Of a DNA stretch of 40,839 bases, positions 1-6,735 are shown piece by piece. Origin of the DNA: a virus; IMG/VR virus record IMGVR_UViG_3300005511_000870, positions 1-40,839 of that record. The stretch is one strand, 5' to 3'. Position 1 is the stretch's first letter; each line of letters starts with the position of its first letter. The notes below the pieces were generated by a model. The model saw only the letters and a program-made list of their open reading frames with translations. It did not search any database and was not told where the DNA came from. A program made the translations under genes and the position numbers.

Positions 1-492
1 TCATCGGCCTTGGCCTGAAATCTGGCGGATAAGTCGACGGACTGAGCCGATATCAGCCTCCGACAGGTCGGTCTGGAACTGTGAGGCTTTCTGGCGAATC
101 AGGTCGATTCGTTCATGGTCGATGGGGCGGGCCATGGATTGAAACTGTCCGCCGGTAGCCGCGTCATATAAGTCACCCACGTGCGTCTGCGCCCGCTCCA
201 GCAGGGCCGCAGACACCCCGAAGGCGCGCAGTTCATCAACCCTGTCCGGGATCGACTCAAGAATCGTAATTATCCTGCGCTCGATCGGGTCATCCCGGCC
301 TTTTGTTCGCCAGTAGGAGATCGAAAGTGTCTTCAGTTCCTCGACGAGATTCCTGACCGAGTCGATCTTTACGTCCTTCCGCGTCGCCCGTCGATTTAAA
401 TAGTTTGCGACGCAGCTCGCCAGGAAGCCGGCTACGGCACCCGCTAGGGCGCCGGCAACTCCTGCTGGAGTTCCGTCCCAAAAGTCGGCCAT
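1..492 (-). CDS. Membrane-anchored protein of the GHKL/STAS-like module (unknown function)
   Basis: 163 residues from the ATG at 492; the frame is open further upstream, but this start lies one base past the stop of the preceding gene, as expected in a tight operon. A glycine/alanine-rich hydrophobic segment (about residues 9-31, AGALAGAVAGFLASCVANYL) is followed by a basic stretch (NRRATRKD) and then a charged, helical, probably cytoplasmic domain without cysteine motifs. The topology would be one membrane helix with a soluble C-terminal domain. I do not recognise the family. As the last gene of a three-gene operon with an ATPase and a STAS-like protein, it could be the membrane effector or output of that module; this is inference. 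The stop codon is the first three bases of the window. Confidence 0.75.
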   Translation of the reverse strand: MADFWDGTPAGVAGALAGAVAGFLASCVANYLNRRATRKDVKIDSVRNLVEELKTLSISYWRTKGRDDPIERRIITILESIPDRVDELRAFGVSAALLERAQTHVGDLYDAATGGQFQSMARPIDHERIDLIRQKASQFQTDLSEADIGSVRRLIRQISGQGR

Positions 493-493
493 G

Positions 494-862
494 TCACAGC
501 TTATGCTTCGGCTGTGTTGGCTGTGCGGCACCGGCGAGGCGTGCTGCGGTCGCAATGTACTGCACAACCTTGTCACGGTAGCGCGCGCTCGATCGCTTAT
601 TGGCTTCGATCACGAGGTGATCCTTGAGGAATTGGGGTGTCATCCGGTTCTCTCGGATCAGCCCGCCGAAGGCCTCTTCGAGAAACGAAGATCCGAATCC
701 TTCGGTGTTATCCAGAACGACGACTACCCGGTCATGCCGCTGAAGCGCGGGCACCAAGAGCCTCTCGCGGAACTCTTGGCCGCTAAAATCGCCGTCCTCT
801 GGGTGCCTCCCAGCAGGTACGCTGGAGAAATCTCGGCCGATGTCAATCGTGATGCTGTTCAT
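494..862 (-). CDS. STAS-like DUF4325 protein
   Basis: 122 residues from the ATG at 862 (MNSITIDIG). The frame is open upstream to 928, but this start overlaps the preceding ATPase gene by 20 bases and begins directly at a beta strand. The fold pattern is strand, helix, strand VVVVLDN, then the signature GFGSSFLEEAFGGLIREN (about residues 56-73), typical of the DUF4325 STAS-like family. Such domains resemble anti-sigma-factor antagonists (SpoIIAA/RsbV) and often occur beside GHKL ATPases, which fits here. No phosphorylatable serine can be assigned with certainty; the SS pair in the signature is the obvious place to look. Likely a partner or switch protein for the ATPase upstream; its partner has not been shown. 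Confidence 0.8.
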   Translation of the reverse strand: MNSITIDIGRDFSSVPAGRHPEDGDFSGQEFRERLLVPALQRHDRVVVVLDNTEGFGSSFLEEAFGGLIRENRMTPQFLKDHLVIEANKRSSARYRDKVVQYIATAARLAGAAQPTQPKHKL

Positions 863-1970
863 CACCGTAGTCCTGGATGGTCCATTGGATGAATGTGCCG
901 CCGAAACTGGGGTCCACAAGGTCTGCACTCGTCTGCTCCCGCGCTCCGTCTTTGGTGAATCGATACTTTGCGCGGTTGGTTACCACGAGCAGCTCACCCC
1001 GAGAGTGGTGGCTATCCACATATCCCTTGATGTTTTCACGGAGGCCCTTGCCCCGGTGGGGTTGGCCTGTCTGGGACTGATTCCCAGCACCCATGTCAAA
1101 GGCAGCTGCGACAATCCTACCGTCGTTCTTAAGAAGGTCGGAGATGCCGCCTAAGAGTAGCTTGATAAACGGCCAATTATCGCTCCTAGGAAGGGTTCTG
1201 GCGATACCCTCGCCGTGGTCTACCACCATGACGGTCATCGTATTCAGCTCTACGTTAACTGAAGCGGATATCCACCACTTGTGAAGGCCTGGGTTGCCGT
1301 CTCGATACGCGTGCTGGTGCACGTTAGTCATGGCTTCAACCAACCCGTCGTACAACGCGTGTCGATCTGCGATTCGAGGCCCCAATTCCTCGATCCGGCG
1401 CCGGAGGTCCTGCGCGGGTCCACCCGGGCTCCTGTCTCCAGACTGAAAGGGGACGTAACGGTCCTCCCCGGGGCTGAATGGAGCGTCTAGGCGGCCGCGG
1501 GCCCGAAGGATTTCGAAAAAACCCATTTCCCTCAAACAGCGGTATACACCGGGTCTCCATTCCTGAACGTCGACTGCACGAAGTGACTGCATGTTCGTCC
1601 GCAGGCGCCACCGATCGCACTCCGCAACGAGGAGTAGAGCGGCTGCAGGCGAAATCTCTTGGATCGCACTGAAGTCGACAAGGAGCTTCCCTCGCAGAGT
1701 CTCCGAGGCTGCTCTCAGGTCTCGCAGGAAGCTGACTGTTTGCGCATAGTTGACGTCTAAGTCGAGAGACCGTGGCGGTACAAGACGACGGACTCTCCGC
1801 TTTGACGCGGGGAAGTAGGGGTGTTTCGCCTTGGGCGCCACCCGAGCGGCATGCTGTAAGCGAGCCAACCTCACGGGTCGGCGCATCTTCCTTAGGCGAC
1901 GCCTCTTGAATATGCGTCGCTCCTTGCGTCTCAGTTGTGCTTTCGCATCCTTTGCGTGTAAGAGCTTCAT
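843..1970 (-). CDS. GHKL-type ATP-binding protein with basic N-terminus
   Basis: 375 residues from the ATG at 1970, preceded by a G-rich Shine-Dalgarno; an upstream in-frame ATG at 2030 would overlap the predicted promoter. Residues 1-65 are strongly basic (KRRRLRKMRR), possibly nucleic-acid binding. Residues 70-160 resemble a STAS-like region (LLVDFSAIQEISPAAALLLVAE). Residues 205-330 carry GHKL ATPase boxes: N-box E212/N216 with H218/H220, G1 box DHGEGI at 251-256, and G2 box RGKGLRENI at 306-314. No phospho-accepting H-box or receiver domain is seen, so it resembles an anti-sigma-type kinase (RsbW/SpoIIAB) or MORC-like ATPase more than a sensor kinase. It overlaps the DUF4325 gene by 20 bases. 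A function in anti-phage defence or lysogenic conversion is inferred from position only. Confidence 0.85.
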   Translation of the reverse strand: MKLLHAKDAKAQLRRKERRIFKRRRLRKMRRPVRLARLQHAARVAPKAKHPYFPASKRRVRRLVPPRSLDLDVNYAQTVSFLRDLRAASETLRGKLLVDFSAIQEISPAAALLLVAECDRWRLRTNMQSLRAVDVQEWRPGVYRCLREMGFFEILRARGRLDAPFSPGEDRYVPFQSGDRSPGGPAQDLRRRIEELGPRIADRHALYDGLVEAMTNVHQHAYRDGNPGLHKWWISASVNVELNTMTVMVVDHGEGIARTLPRSDNWPFIKLLLGGISDLLKNDGRIVAAAFDMGAGNQSQTGQPHRGKGLRENIKGYVDSHHSRGELLVVTNRAKYRFTKDGAREQTSADLVDPSFGGTFIQWTIQDYGDEQHHD

Positions 1971-2001
1971 CGCCTCCCCCCCCGGTTCCCCTTGGGAGCG
2001 A

Positions 2002-2030
2002 ATTGTAGGGGGCTCAAGAGATCCATCCAA
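2002..2030 (-). promoter_or_regulatory. Predicted sigma70 promoter of the GHKL/DUF4325 module
   Basis: On the minus strand, TTGGAT (2030-2025) and TACAAT (2007-2002) are separated by 17 bases; TACAAT matches the -10 consensus at five of six positions. It lies in the 62-base gap between the integrase stop (2033-2035) and the ATPase start at 1970, giving a leader of about 25 bases. This would let the module be expressed independently of the integrase. Prediction from sequence only. Confidence 0.5.
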
Positions 2031-2032
2031 GA

Positions 2033-3214
2033 TTAGTCTGCGGTGGGAGCGACGACCGGCAGGGAGTGATCGTAGAGGTAAGCCATTGCATCCGTCTTAT
2101 GGCCGCTGGCGGTCTTCTTGTCCCCATTCGTGTCGGTGACCCCGCGGTGTTTCAGTCCGTGCAGGCCAAAACGCTGGCCCTCGGCTAGCACCCCGTCCCG
2201 GATTGCCGCGCGCATCATCCGCTGCCAGGCGGTATTGAAGCCGGACCGGGTGAGCGATTCGCCGTCCTCCCCCACGAGTAGTGGCCGGTCCCCGAGCTGC
2301 AGCGGCACCGGTCGCCGCCTCCTCGTCCACACCAGATCGCGATAGGTGCGCAGCGCGTCGAGCGCGGCGCTGAGCTGCGCTCCCTTTCGGACCAGGTTGT
2401 CCCGGCTGCCCTTGCGGCGATTGGTCTTGAGCTCCTCTCCGAAGTCATGGGCATCGGTGAGGGTCAGTACTTCGATTCCGCGCAGCCGGGCTTGGTAGGC
2501 GAGCTCCATCGCCGCCCACAGGTAGGGCGGTAGCGCACCCTTCTCGCGCGCGCCGCGGGCGCCGCACTCGCGGGCGTAGGCCTGGACGCGGCGGAAAAGT
2601 TCGAGGTCCGGCATCCGGTGGTCGCGCTTCTCGCGCACCTGCTTCACGCCTACCGCGGGGTTCGTCCGCACGTGGTCATGCTCCCGAGCCCAGCCGAACA
2701 CACGGCGCAGGTAGCGCAGCCAGTGGTTCGCCTTGGTGGGGTAGCCCGGGACAGCTTCTTCGCCCGGGCGGTCAGCCGGTCGGCCCTGTGCGATGACGTC
2801 GACCAAGCGGCGCATGACGCCTGGGGTCATACGGTCGACGATGGCCTCGCCCAGCTTGGTGCCGTTCTTGAGTGGATAGGCTTTGATCCCCTTGGCGTAG
2901 TCCTGATAGTGCTTCTTGGTGCTGGGCGCCAGTTGGGCGAACGCCAGGCTCGCCTCGAACAGGTCGATGACGTAGGCCACCGAGCCACGGAACGCCGATC
3001 CGGCGCGCTGCTCGGCGATGACATGGAGATCCGATAGCCGGGCGCTGGCTTGCGCCACGGTCTTGGACCTAACCCCTCTGCCCTCTGGATGCGGCTCGTG
3101 CACAAACCAGCGGCCGTTACCGCTCGAGTCCCAGTAGATGCCCTTGGGCACCTTGCTGTAGTCGATGTGGGCTGGCAGATTGTGGGGGACTTTACGGGGG
3201 CGTCCGCGGGGCAT
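2033..3214 (-). CDS. int: Tyrosine-recombinase phage integrase
   Basis: 393 residues from the ATG at 3214 (MPRGRPRKVP); the frame is open upstream, but this start gives the usual beginning of this integrase group (basic start, then KVPKGIYWD and GNGRWF). Residues 75-185 form the SAM-like core-binding domain and about 195-390 the catalytic domain. Catalytic positions visible are R245 (ARLRGIEVL), H352 and K355 (HGLK, where most relatives have HxLR), H372 (SGHK) and Y381 (YLYDH). It integrates and, with an excisionase, excises the prophage. The gene lies at the left end of the early minus-strand operon, as expected near attL, although the att core was not found. A plus-strand membrane-protein gene separates it from the DUF4224 gene. 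Confidence 0.95.
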   Translation of the reverse strand: MPRGRPRKVPHNLPAHIDYSKVPKGIYWDSSGNGRWFVHEPHPEGRGVRSKTVAQASARLSDLHVIAEQRAGSAFRGSVAYVIDLFEASLAFAQLAPSTKKHYQDYAKGIKAYPLKNGTKLGEAIVDRMTPGVMRRLVDVIAQGRPADRPGEEAVPGYPTKANHWLRYLRRVFGWAREHDHVRTNPAVGVKQVREKRDHRMPDLELFRRVQAYARECGARGAREKGALPPYLWAAMELAYQARLRGIEVLTLTDAHDFGEELKTNRRKGSRDNLVRKGAQLSAALDALRTYRDLVWTRRRRPVPLQLGDRPLLVGEDGESLTRSGFNTAWQRMMRAAIRDGVLAEGQRFGLHGLKHRGVTDTNGDKKTASGHKTDAMAYLYDHSLPVVAPTAD

Positions 3215-3220
3215 AGGGAT

Positions 3221-3655
3221 ATGACAGTGGGTGAGACGGAAGGCGGTAATGACCGCGCCAAGGCGCATTGGTCTGAGCACTTCATCAAAATGGTCGAGGC
3301 ATGGGTCCTCGCGGTGGGTATTACCGCGTTCGCCGCAGTCGCCTATCACGCCCCGATGCTAAAGCCGGGCATCGTGACGAACTGGAAGACCATCACGTGG
3401 ATCTGCTTGCTGCTGGCATTCCTGGTTACCTATGCTTCAATTGATCCTTGGATAGACGCCATCGCTCGGGGCTTGAAGAAGCGCAAGCTCAGTGTCCGAA
3501 TCACAGCCGGCGTCGCCGTCATAGCCATGTACATTCTGTTGGCTTGGTACGTGTTTGCGATCGCGGATGAGTGGGTCACCAATTCGACAATTGCGCAGTG
3601 GTGCAAAGAGCATCCCTCAAGTTCCGAGCCGATTTGCAAGCCGCTGCGCGGCTGA
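3221..3655 (+). CDS. Small three-helix membrane protein, candidate moron
   Basis: 144 residues from the ATG at 3221, six bases from the divergently read integrase start; AGGG just upstream is a weak ribosome site. After a polar N-terminus there are three hydrophobic segments, about residues 28-48, 56-74 and 91-113 (ending ILLAWYVFAIA). A short C-terminal tail has two cysteines. Its stop (3653-3655) abuts the stop of the DUF4224 gene (3656-3658) on the other strand, so it fills exactly the space between int and its usual upstream neighbour. Local GC looks lower than in the flanking early genes. I do not recognise the family. Opposite strand, membrane topology and insertion in the early operon suggest a lysogenic-conversion gene such as superinfection exclusion; this is inference. 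Confidence 0.65.
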   Translation: MTVGETEGGNDRAKAHWSEHFIKMVEAWVLAVGITAFAAVAYHAPMLKPGIVTNWKTITWICLLLAFLVTYASIDPWIDAIARGLKKRKLSVRITAGVAVIAMYILLAWYVFAIADEWVTNSTIAQWCKEHPSSSEPICKPLRG

Positions 3656-3880
3656 CTAGAACAGCTCATCGCTGCTGTAGCTCGCTGAGTCGTTCGCGGC
3701 CGACCGTAACCCCAAGGCCGAATTCAATGCATCGAGGGTGGTCCAGATTCCACCGCGGCCATCGTATTGGAACCTGATGCCCTGCCGGCGTGCCCATGAT
3801 TCGACGGTGGCCAGCCTGGGACGCTTCCCAGGCCGGCACAGTTGCTGCAGGTCCTCGAACTGCAAAATCGACCCGATCAC
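3656..3880 (-). CDS. DUF4224 protein, excisionase-like
   Basis: 74 residues from a GTG at 3880, with GGAG about nine bases upstream. The body (FEDLQQLCRP, RLATVESWARRQGI, YDGRGGIWTTLDALNSALGL) matches the DUF4224 pattern: a short winged-helix-like domain found beside tyrosine integrases in proteobacterial prophages. Most likely a directionality factor/excisionase or regulator of int. The GTG overlaps the stop of an upstream open frame by four bases (GTGA, 3877-3880). It is separated from int by the plus-strand membrane-protein gene, so int may need transcript running through that insertion. Confidence 0.8.
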   Translation of the reverse strand: MIGSILQFEDLQQLCRPGKRPRLATVESWARRQGIRFQYDGRGGIWTTLDALNSALGLRSAANDSASYSSDELF

Positions 3881-4419
3881 GCGCTGGGCTCCGCTGTGAC
3901 TTGCCCGCTAGACGGCACTGACTGAGGCACAGCCTGGTCAGCTGGCGCTCGCCTAGCGGGAGTCGGCATTGAGCCGGTCGCATTCTTCCTGGGCGGCCTG
4001 TTCGCTATCGGCGAACCAGAACACTGGGGACCCATCTCGCCAGCATTCGGCTGTGCAGTGATAGCCGCCAAGCGGGTGGCGAATGGTCCAACCCATGACC
4101 TGCTGTGGTCCCTCCGCGAACAGCGGCACGAGTTCGACCTGAATGTGCCACTTCTGCACGATCGGCTCCCGGTGCGCCGCTTGATCTTGGTCTCTACGTT
4201 TGAACACTGATGTGAAGATCGGTCAACCATGGCGGGCTTTGGTCTGGTTGATGCTGCAGTCCTCGTGATGAGGCGCCGCCACCAGGGCCGGCGCAGGCGT
4301 TCGTTCTCGGTGCGCAGCCGCTCGATCTCGGCGGCCGCGCGCGCCAGCTCGTCGCGCAGGACGTCCTTGCGCGGCTGGCGCATTCGCTTCGCGGGCTTGG
4401 GGAAGAGCTGGGGGTTCAT
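3877..4419 (-). CDS. Coiled-coil early protein with an unusual long C-terminal extension
   Basis: The ATG at 4419 overlaps the preceding gene stop as ATGA. The first 50 or so residues look genuine: MNPQLFPKPAKRM, a heptad-rich helix (RAAAEIERLRTENERLR) and a basic WWRR end, the usual full length of such phage proteins. Here no stop follows and the frame stays open to 3877 (180 residues). The extension is arginine/serine-rich and is out of frame with another credible gene (3953-4159), so part or all of it may be read-through after loss of the original stop. Against pure chance, its stop forms a GTGA overlap with the DUF4224 start. The first 50 residues are confident; the rest is not. Confidence 0.4.
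   Translation of the reverse strand: MNPQLFPKPAKRMRQPRKDVLRDELARAAAEIERLRTENERLRRPWWRRLITRTAASTRPKPAMVDRSSHQCSNVETKIKRRTGSRSCRSGTFRSNSCRCSRRDHSRSWVGPFATRLAAITAQPNAGEMGPQCSGSPIANRPPRKNATGSMPTPARRAPADQAVPQSVPSSGQVTAEPSA
3953..4159 (-). CDS. Small early phage protein of unknown function
   Basis: 68 residues from the GTG at 4159, chosen because GGGAG lies seven bases upstream; a longer version from a GTG at 4207 has no ribosome site. The sequence (VQKWHIQVELVPLF, MGWTIRHPLGGYHCTAECW, SPVFWFADSEQAAQEECDRLN) is compact, aromatic-rich and of natural composition, unlike the arginine/serine-rich frame overlapping it. It contains two cysteines and no recognised motif. It belongs to the string of small PL-operon genes upstream of DUF4224. 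Confidence 0.65.
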   Translation of the reverse strand: MQKWHIQVELVPLFAEGPQQVMGWTIRHPLGGYHCTAECWRDGSPVFWFADSEQAAQEECDRLNADSR

Positions 4420-4724
4420 GCCGGCAGCCCTTCGAAGAGGTCGAGCTGGGCGCCCTGGTCGCAGGTCCTGACGTAGTACACCGGACCCAGATGCGGCGCC
4501 GCCCACGCTGGCGCGGCCCGCCGCCATACGCCTGGGCGGACTGGCACCAGGTCAATGCAGATGTTCGGCTGCGACAGGTAGCCGTCATCAAAGGGAAGTC
4601 CATCGCGCATACCCCAGCGCGAACAGCCGACTCGATTGCCTGAGGCCCATTCGACCTCCAGGCAGTGGAGAAAGCTGGTCGGGCCTACAGGGCGGATGAA
4701 GGTCCCTGGCAACGGCGCGGTCAC
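4416..4724 (-). CDS. Hypothetical early protein
   Basis: 102 residues from a GTG at 4724 that overlaps the upstream stop by four bases (GTGA). The sequence is proline- and tryptophan-rich in the second half (VPVRPGVWRRAAPAW) and ends LDLFEGLPA. No domain recognised. Its stop overlaps the start at 4419 (ATGA). Translational coupling on both sides supports it being a real member of the early operon. Confidence 0.7.
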   Translation of the reverse strand: MTAPLPGTFIRPVGPTSFLHCLEVEWASGNRVGCSRWGMRDGLPFDDGYLSQPNICIDLVPVRPGVWRRAAPAWAAPHLGPVYYVRTCDQGAQLDLFEGLPA

Positions 4725-4918
4725 GCGGCACCGCCAGTGGCATGCGCCATCACCCGCTGCGCTTCGGCCATGTCGCCGGCCGCCAGCGCGATTAGGGCAA
4801 GACCCCGCGCCTCCCACAGGCGGATGGCGGCGGGCCGCGCCGCGGCGACGTCCACCCCGGATAGGGTGGCGAGCTCGCGCCCGACTACACGATGCTCAAC
4901 GGGCAGCAGCTCAGCCAC
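4721..4918 (-). CDS. Small alanine-rich early protein
   Basis: 65 residues from a GTG at 4918, overlapping the preceding gene by eight bases. Almost entirely helical by composition (ARPAAIRLWEARGLALIALAAGDMAEAQRVM). No motif, membrane segment or cysteine pattern. Supported by its place between two overlapping genes in the early minus-strand operon; function unknown. Confidence 0.65.
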   Translation of the reverse strand: MAELLPVEHRVVGRELATLSGVDVAAARPAAIRLWEARGLALIALAAGDMAEAQRVMAHATGGAA

Positions 4919-5069
4919 CGCGCACCTCCTTCAGCACGCGATCGCGCTCGGCCTGCAGGGCCGGCAGCACGTTGAGGCGGACCAGGTCGTCGGTCGGGGC
5001 GGCTTCGCGCGCGCGGGAGACGGCCCAGTCTAGGGCGGCCAGGCGGTCGTTCAGGTGGATGTCGCTCAT
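4911..5069 (-). CDS. Small helical early protein
   Basis: 52 residues from the ATG at 5069 (MSDIHLNDRLAALDW). The open frame extends upstream, but this start leaves the plus-strand gene at 5099 untouched. It appears to be a single amphipathic helical unit ending LKEVRGG. Unknown function. It restarts the early minus-strand operon after the plus-strand insertion, and overlaps the next gene by eight bases. Confidence 0.6.
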   Translation of the reverse strand: MSDIHLNDRLAALDWAVSRAREAAPTDDLVRLNVLPALQAERDRVLKEVRGG

Positions 5070-5098
5070 GGCAGAATGCGCTCCATCAAGGAGGGGGT

Positions 5099-5785
5099 AT
5101 GGCAATCGAGATATGTCCGCTCGCAATGGACTGGGGAAGCTGGGCTGATTGGGCAGCTGTCTTGGTAGCTTTGGCCGGCACTGGCGCCGTCGTGTTGCTG
5201 GGTCTTCGAACCAATGCGCTGGGCAAGGCGGCCAACGAAATTGCTCAGGAAGCGAAGAGGGCGGCGGACGCTGCAGACAATGAACGTGCGCGCATTGCGA
5301 AGGCTGAGCGCGAGCTCCTTCTGATCTACCTGTCTGGCGAAATCGCCGGTGCGATAAGTCGACTTCGTAGACTCAAAATAGACGTCAACGACGACGCGTT
5401 TTGTCAGGAGGTTGCGGTGGATGAAGTGGCCGCACGGAAGATGCTCAGTCGCCTCGACGGGGAAGTATTCCCCCGGACAAACGCATGCCTTAACCGCATG
5501 CACCTCGTTGGAAACCCGGAAGCTGCGAAGTTGGTTCGCGTTATGGGGACGTTGCGCGCGTTGGCTGACACGATTCCACCGGCTGGCATATGGTCTGACG
5601 AGATCGGGAGAATGCACTTGGTTGCGCTGCGAGGACTGCTCAACGTATTGCTTCCTGATCTCGAACAAGTTGGGGATGCATGCAGACGGGCTGTGGCTGA
5701 TTCCGGCATTCCTATTGGCGGAATTTCGGAGAAAGAATTTCGTGATGCCTTGAGCATGGCCGCCGCAGGTGACGCGATTCGGTAG
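5099..5785 (+). CDS. Membrane-anchored coiled-coil protein, candidate moron
   Basis: 228 residues from the ATG at 5099, preceded by a strong AAGGAGG four bases upstream. A transmembrane helix at about residues 17-36 (WAAVLVALAGTGAVVLLGL) is followed by a charged helical stretch (40-75, probable coiled coil, with an alanine-rich EAKRAADAADNERARIAKAE) and a helical C-terminal domain. It sits on the plus strand between two early genes read the other way (5069 and 5803), leaving only 30 and 17 spare bases, which is typical of a later insertion. Base composition is lower in GC than the neighbours. Topology resembles the membrane protein at 1-492, although I see no clear sequence relationship. Family not recognised; possibly a lysogenic-conversion or exclusion protein. 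Confidence 0.75.
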   Translation: MAIEICPLAMDWGSWADWAAVLVALAGTGAVVLLGLRTNALGKAANEIAQEAKRAADAADNERARIAKAERELLLIYLSGEIAGAISRLRRLKIDVNDDAFCQEVAVDEVAARKMLSRLDGEVFPRTNACLNRMHLVGNPEAAKLVRVMGTLRALADTIPPAGIWSDEIGRMHLVALRGLLNVLLPDLEQVGDACRRAVADSGIPIGGISEKEFRDALSMAAAGDAIR

Positions 5786-5802
5786 GTGAGTGGTAAGTTC
5801 CT

Positions 5803-6060
5803 TCACGCCGCTATCCCCATCGCGGCCAGGTCGATCTCGTCGACCTTGTCGCGCAGCTGGTGGCAGGCCCGGCGCAGGCGCTCGGCGATGAAGGCCGGCG
5901 TCTCGGTGGCGGCGAAGGTCGTCTCGCGCATGTGCAGCGCGCCGCGGTGATCGCGCCGGAACAGGCGCCAGATGATGAAGTCGCCATCGGTGGTGGCGAA
6001 CCGGCCCCAGGAGACGCTGCCTTTGCGCTTCGGCGTCCGGCGGGTGGCATGTCGCCTCAT
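5803..6060 (-). CDS. Small basic early protein
   Basis: 85 residues from the ATG at 6060, which overlaps the upstream stop (ATGA). A basic N-terminus (MRRHATRRTPKRKGS) precedes a short beta region (WGRFATTDGDFIIWRLF) and a helical end (IAERLRRACHQLRDKVDEIDLAA). Unknown function; the basic start might contact nucleic acid. Last gene of the left operon before the plus-strand insertion at 5099-5785. Confidence 0.65.
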   Translation of the reverse strand: MRRHATRRTPKRKGSVSWGRFATTDGDFIIWRLFRRDHRGALHMRETTFAATETPAFIAERLRRACHQLRDKVDEIDLAAMGIAA

Positions 6061-6281
6061 GCGACGTTCCTCAGCGTCTCGCGGCACACCGGCCCGAACC
6101 ACAGGTTGAAGTGGTTATTGAGGCGCACCTGCTGCGGGTCGACGCGCACCGGCGCCAGGCGCGCGCGAGCACGCTGGATGTCTGCCTCGCAGAGCAGGCA
6201 TTCGGACCGGCGGCGGCGCGCCGGCGGGAATTGGTCCACCGGCAGCCGGCGGCGGCAGCTGGAGCAGGTGCGGTGCTCCAT
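6057..6281 (-). CDS. Small zinc-ribbon-like early protein
   Basis: 74 residues from the ATG at 6281, sharing one base with the upstream stop (TGATG). Two CxxC pairs are visible (CSSC at residues 5-8 and CLLC at about 28-31), separated by a basic loop, so it probably binds one zinc ion. The remaining part is short and basic. Similar small CxxC proteins are frequent in early phage operons. Its role, whether in nucleic-acid or protein contact, is unknown. Confidence 0.7.
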   Translation of the reverse strand: MEHRTCSSCRRRLPVDQFPPARRRRSECLLCEADIQRARARLAPVRVDPQQVRLNNHFNLWFGPVCRETLRNVA

Positions 6282-6559
6282 CAGGCCGCCCTCTCCGCGA
6301 CCGCCCTGATCGGGGTTACGACCGCCAGCGGAAGTGGGCGTTGGTCGGTGCCAGGAGGCATGGGGTGGCCGTGCATACGGCACCATTCGCGCTCGGCGTC
6401 GATCAGCTCGATCTGCTTGCTGCTGGAACTGCAGGCGCACTCCACGAAGTAGCCGCCGCCGGAGGAACGCCGGCGGGCGTCAAGCATCAGGCGCGCGCTG
6501 TGGCCGTGCTGGCAGCGCGGCAGGGCCTGCGGAGCGGTTATCTGGCGCTGGGTGCTCAT
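6281..6559 (-). CDS. Hypothetical early protein
   Basis: 92 residues from the ATG at 6559, overlapping the upstream stop (ATGA at 6556-6559). Cysteine/histidine residues occur as RCQHGHS near the start, VECACS in the middle and WCRMHGH later, which could form a metal site. No family recognised. Embedded in the overlapping early operon. Confidence 0.65.
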   Translation of the reverse strand: MSTQRQITAPQALPRCQHGHSARLMLDARRRSSGGGYFVECACSSSSKQIELIDAEREWCRMHGHPMPPGTDQRPLPLAVVTPIRAVAERAA

Positions 6560-6735
6560 GCCGCGCGCCTCCGCGCTTCTCGCCACGTCTGCGGCGCCTG
6601 GAAGGCGAGGACGATGGCGACGACCAGCAGCAGAGCGGCCGCTGACCAGGCCGCGCGCTCGGCGCACAGCCTGGAAGCGAACAACAGCATGCCGACTGAG
6701 ATGGCCAGGACGATCAGGGCCCCGTAGCGCTTCAT
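6556..6735 (-). CDS. Two-helix small membrane protein
   Basis: 59 residues from the ATG at 6735. Two hydrophobic segments are clear: residues 5-20 (GALIVLAISVGMLLFA) and 30-46 (WSAAALLLVVAIVLAFQ), joined by a short loop with one cysteine, and a basic C-terminus (REARRRAA). Overlaps its neighbours by four bases on each side. Probably an inner-membrane protein made early in infection; role unknown. Confidence 0.7.
   Translation of the reverse strand: MKRYGALIVLAISVGMLLFASRLCAERAAWSAAALLLVVAIVLAFQAPQTWREARRRAA

Noticed and set aside
1970-2040. Search for an attL core beside int and a copy at the right end
   Set aside because: Only CCCCTTGGG-type matches near 1988 and 40455 were noticed. Nine bases in GC-rich DNA is not enough, and no tRNA gene is present at either side.
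4160-4225. TTGACC-N17-TCAAAC as an internal promoter for the DUF4224/int end of the operon
   Set aside because: The -10 matches only three of six bases; not separable from chance.
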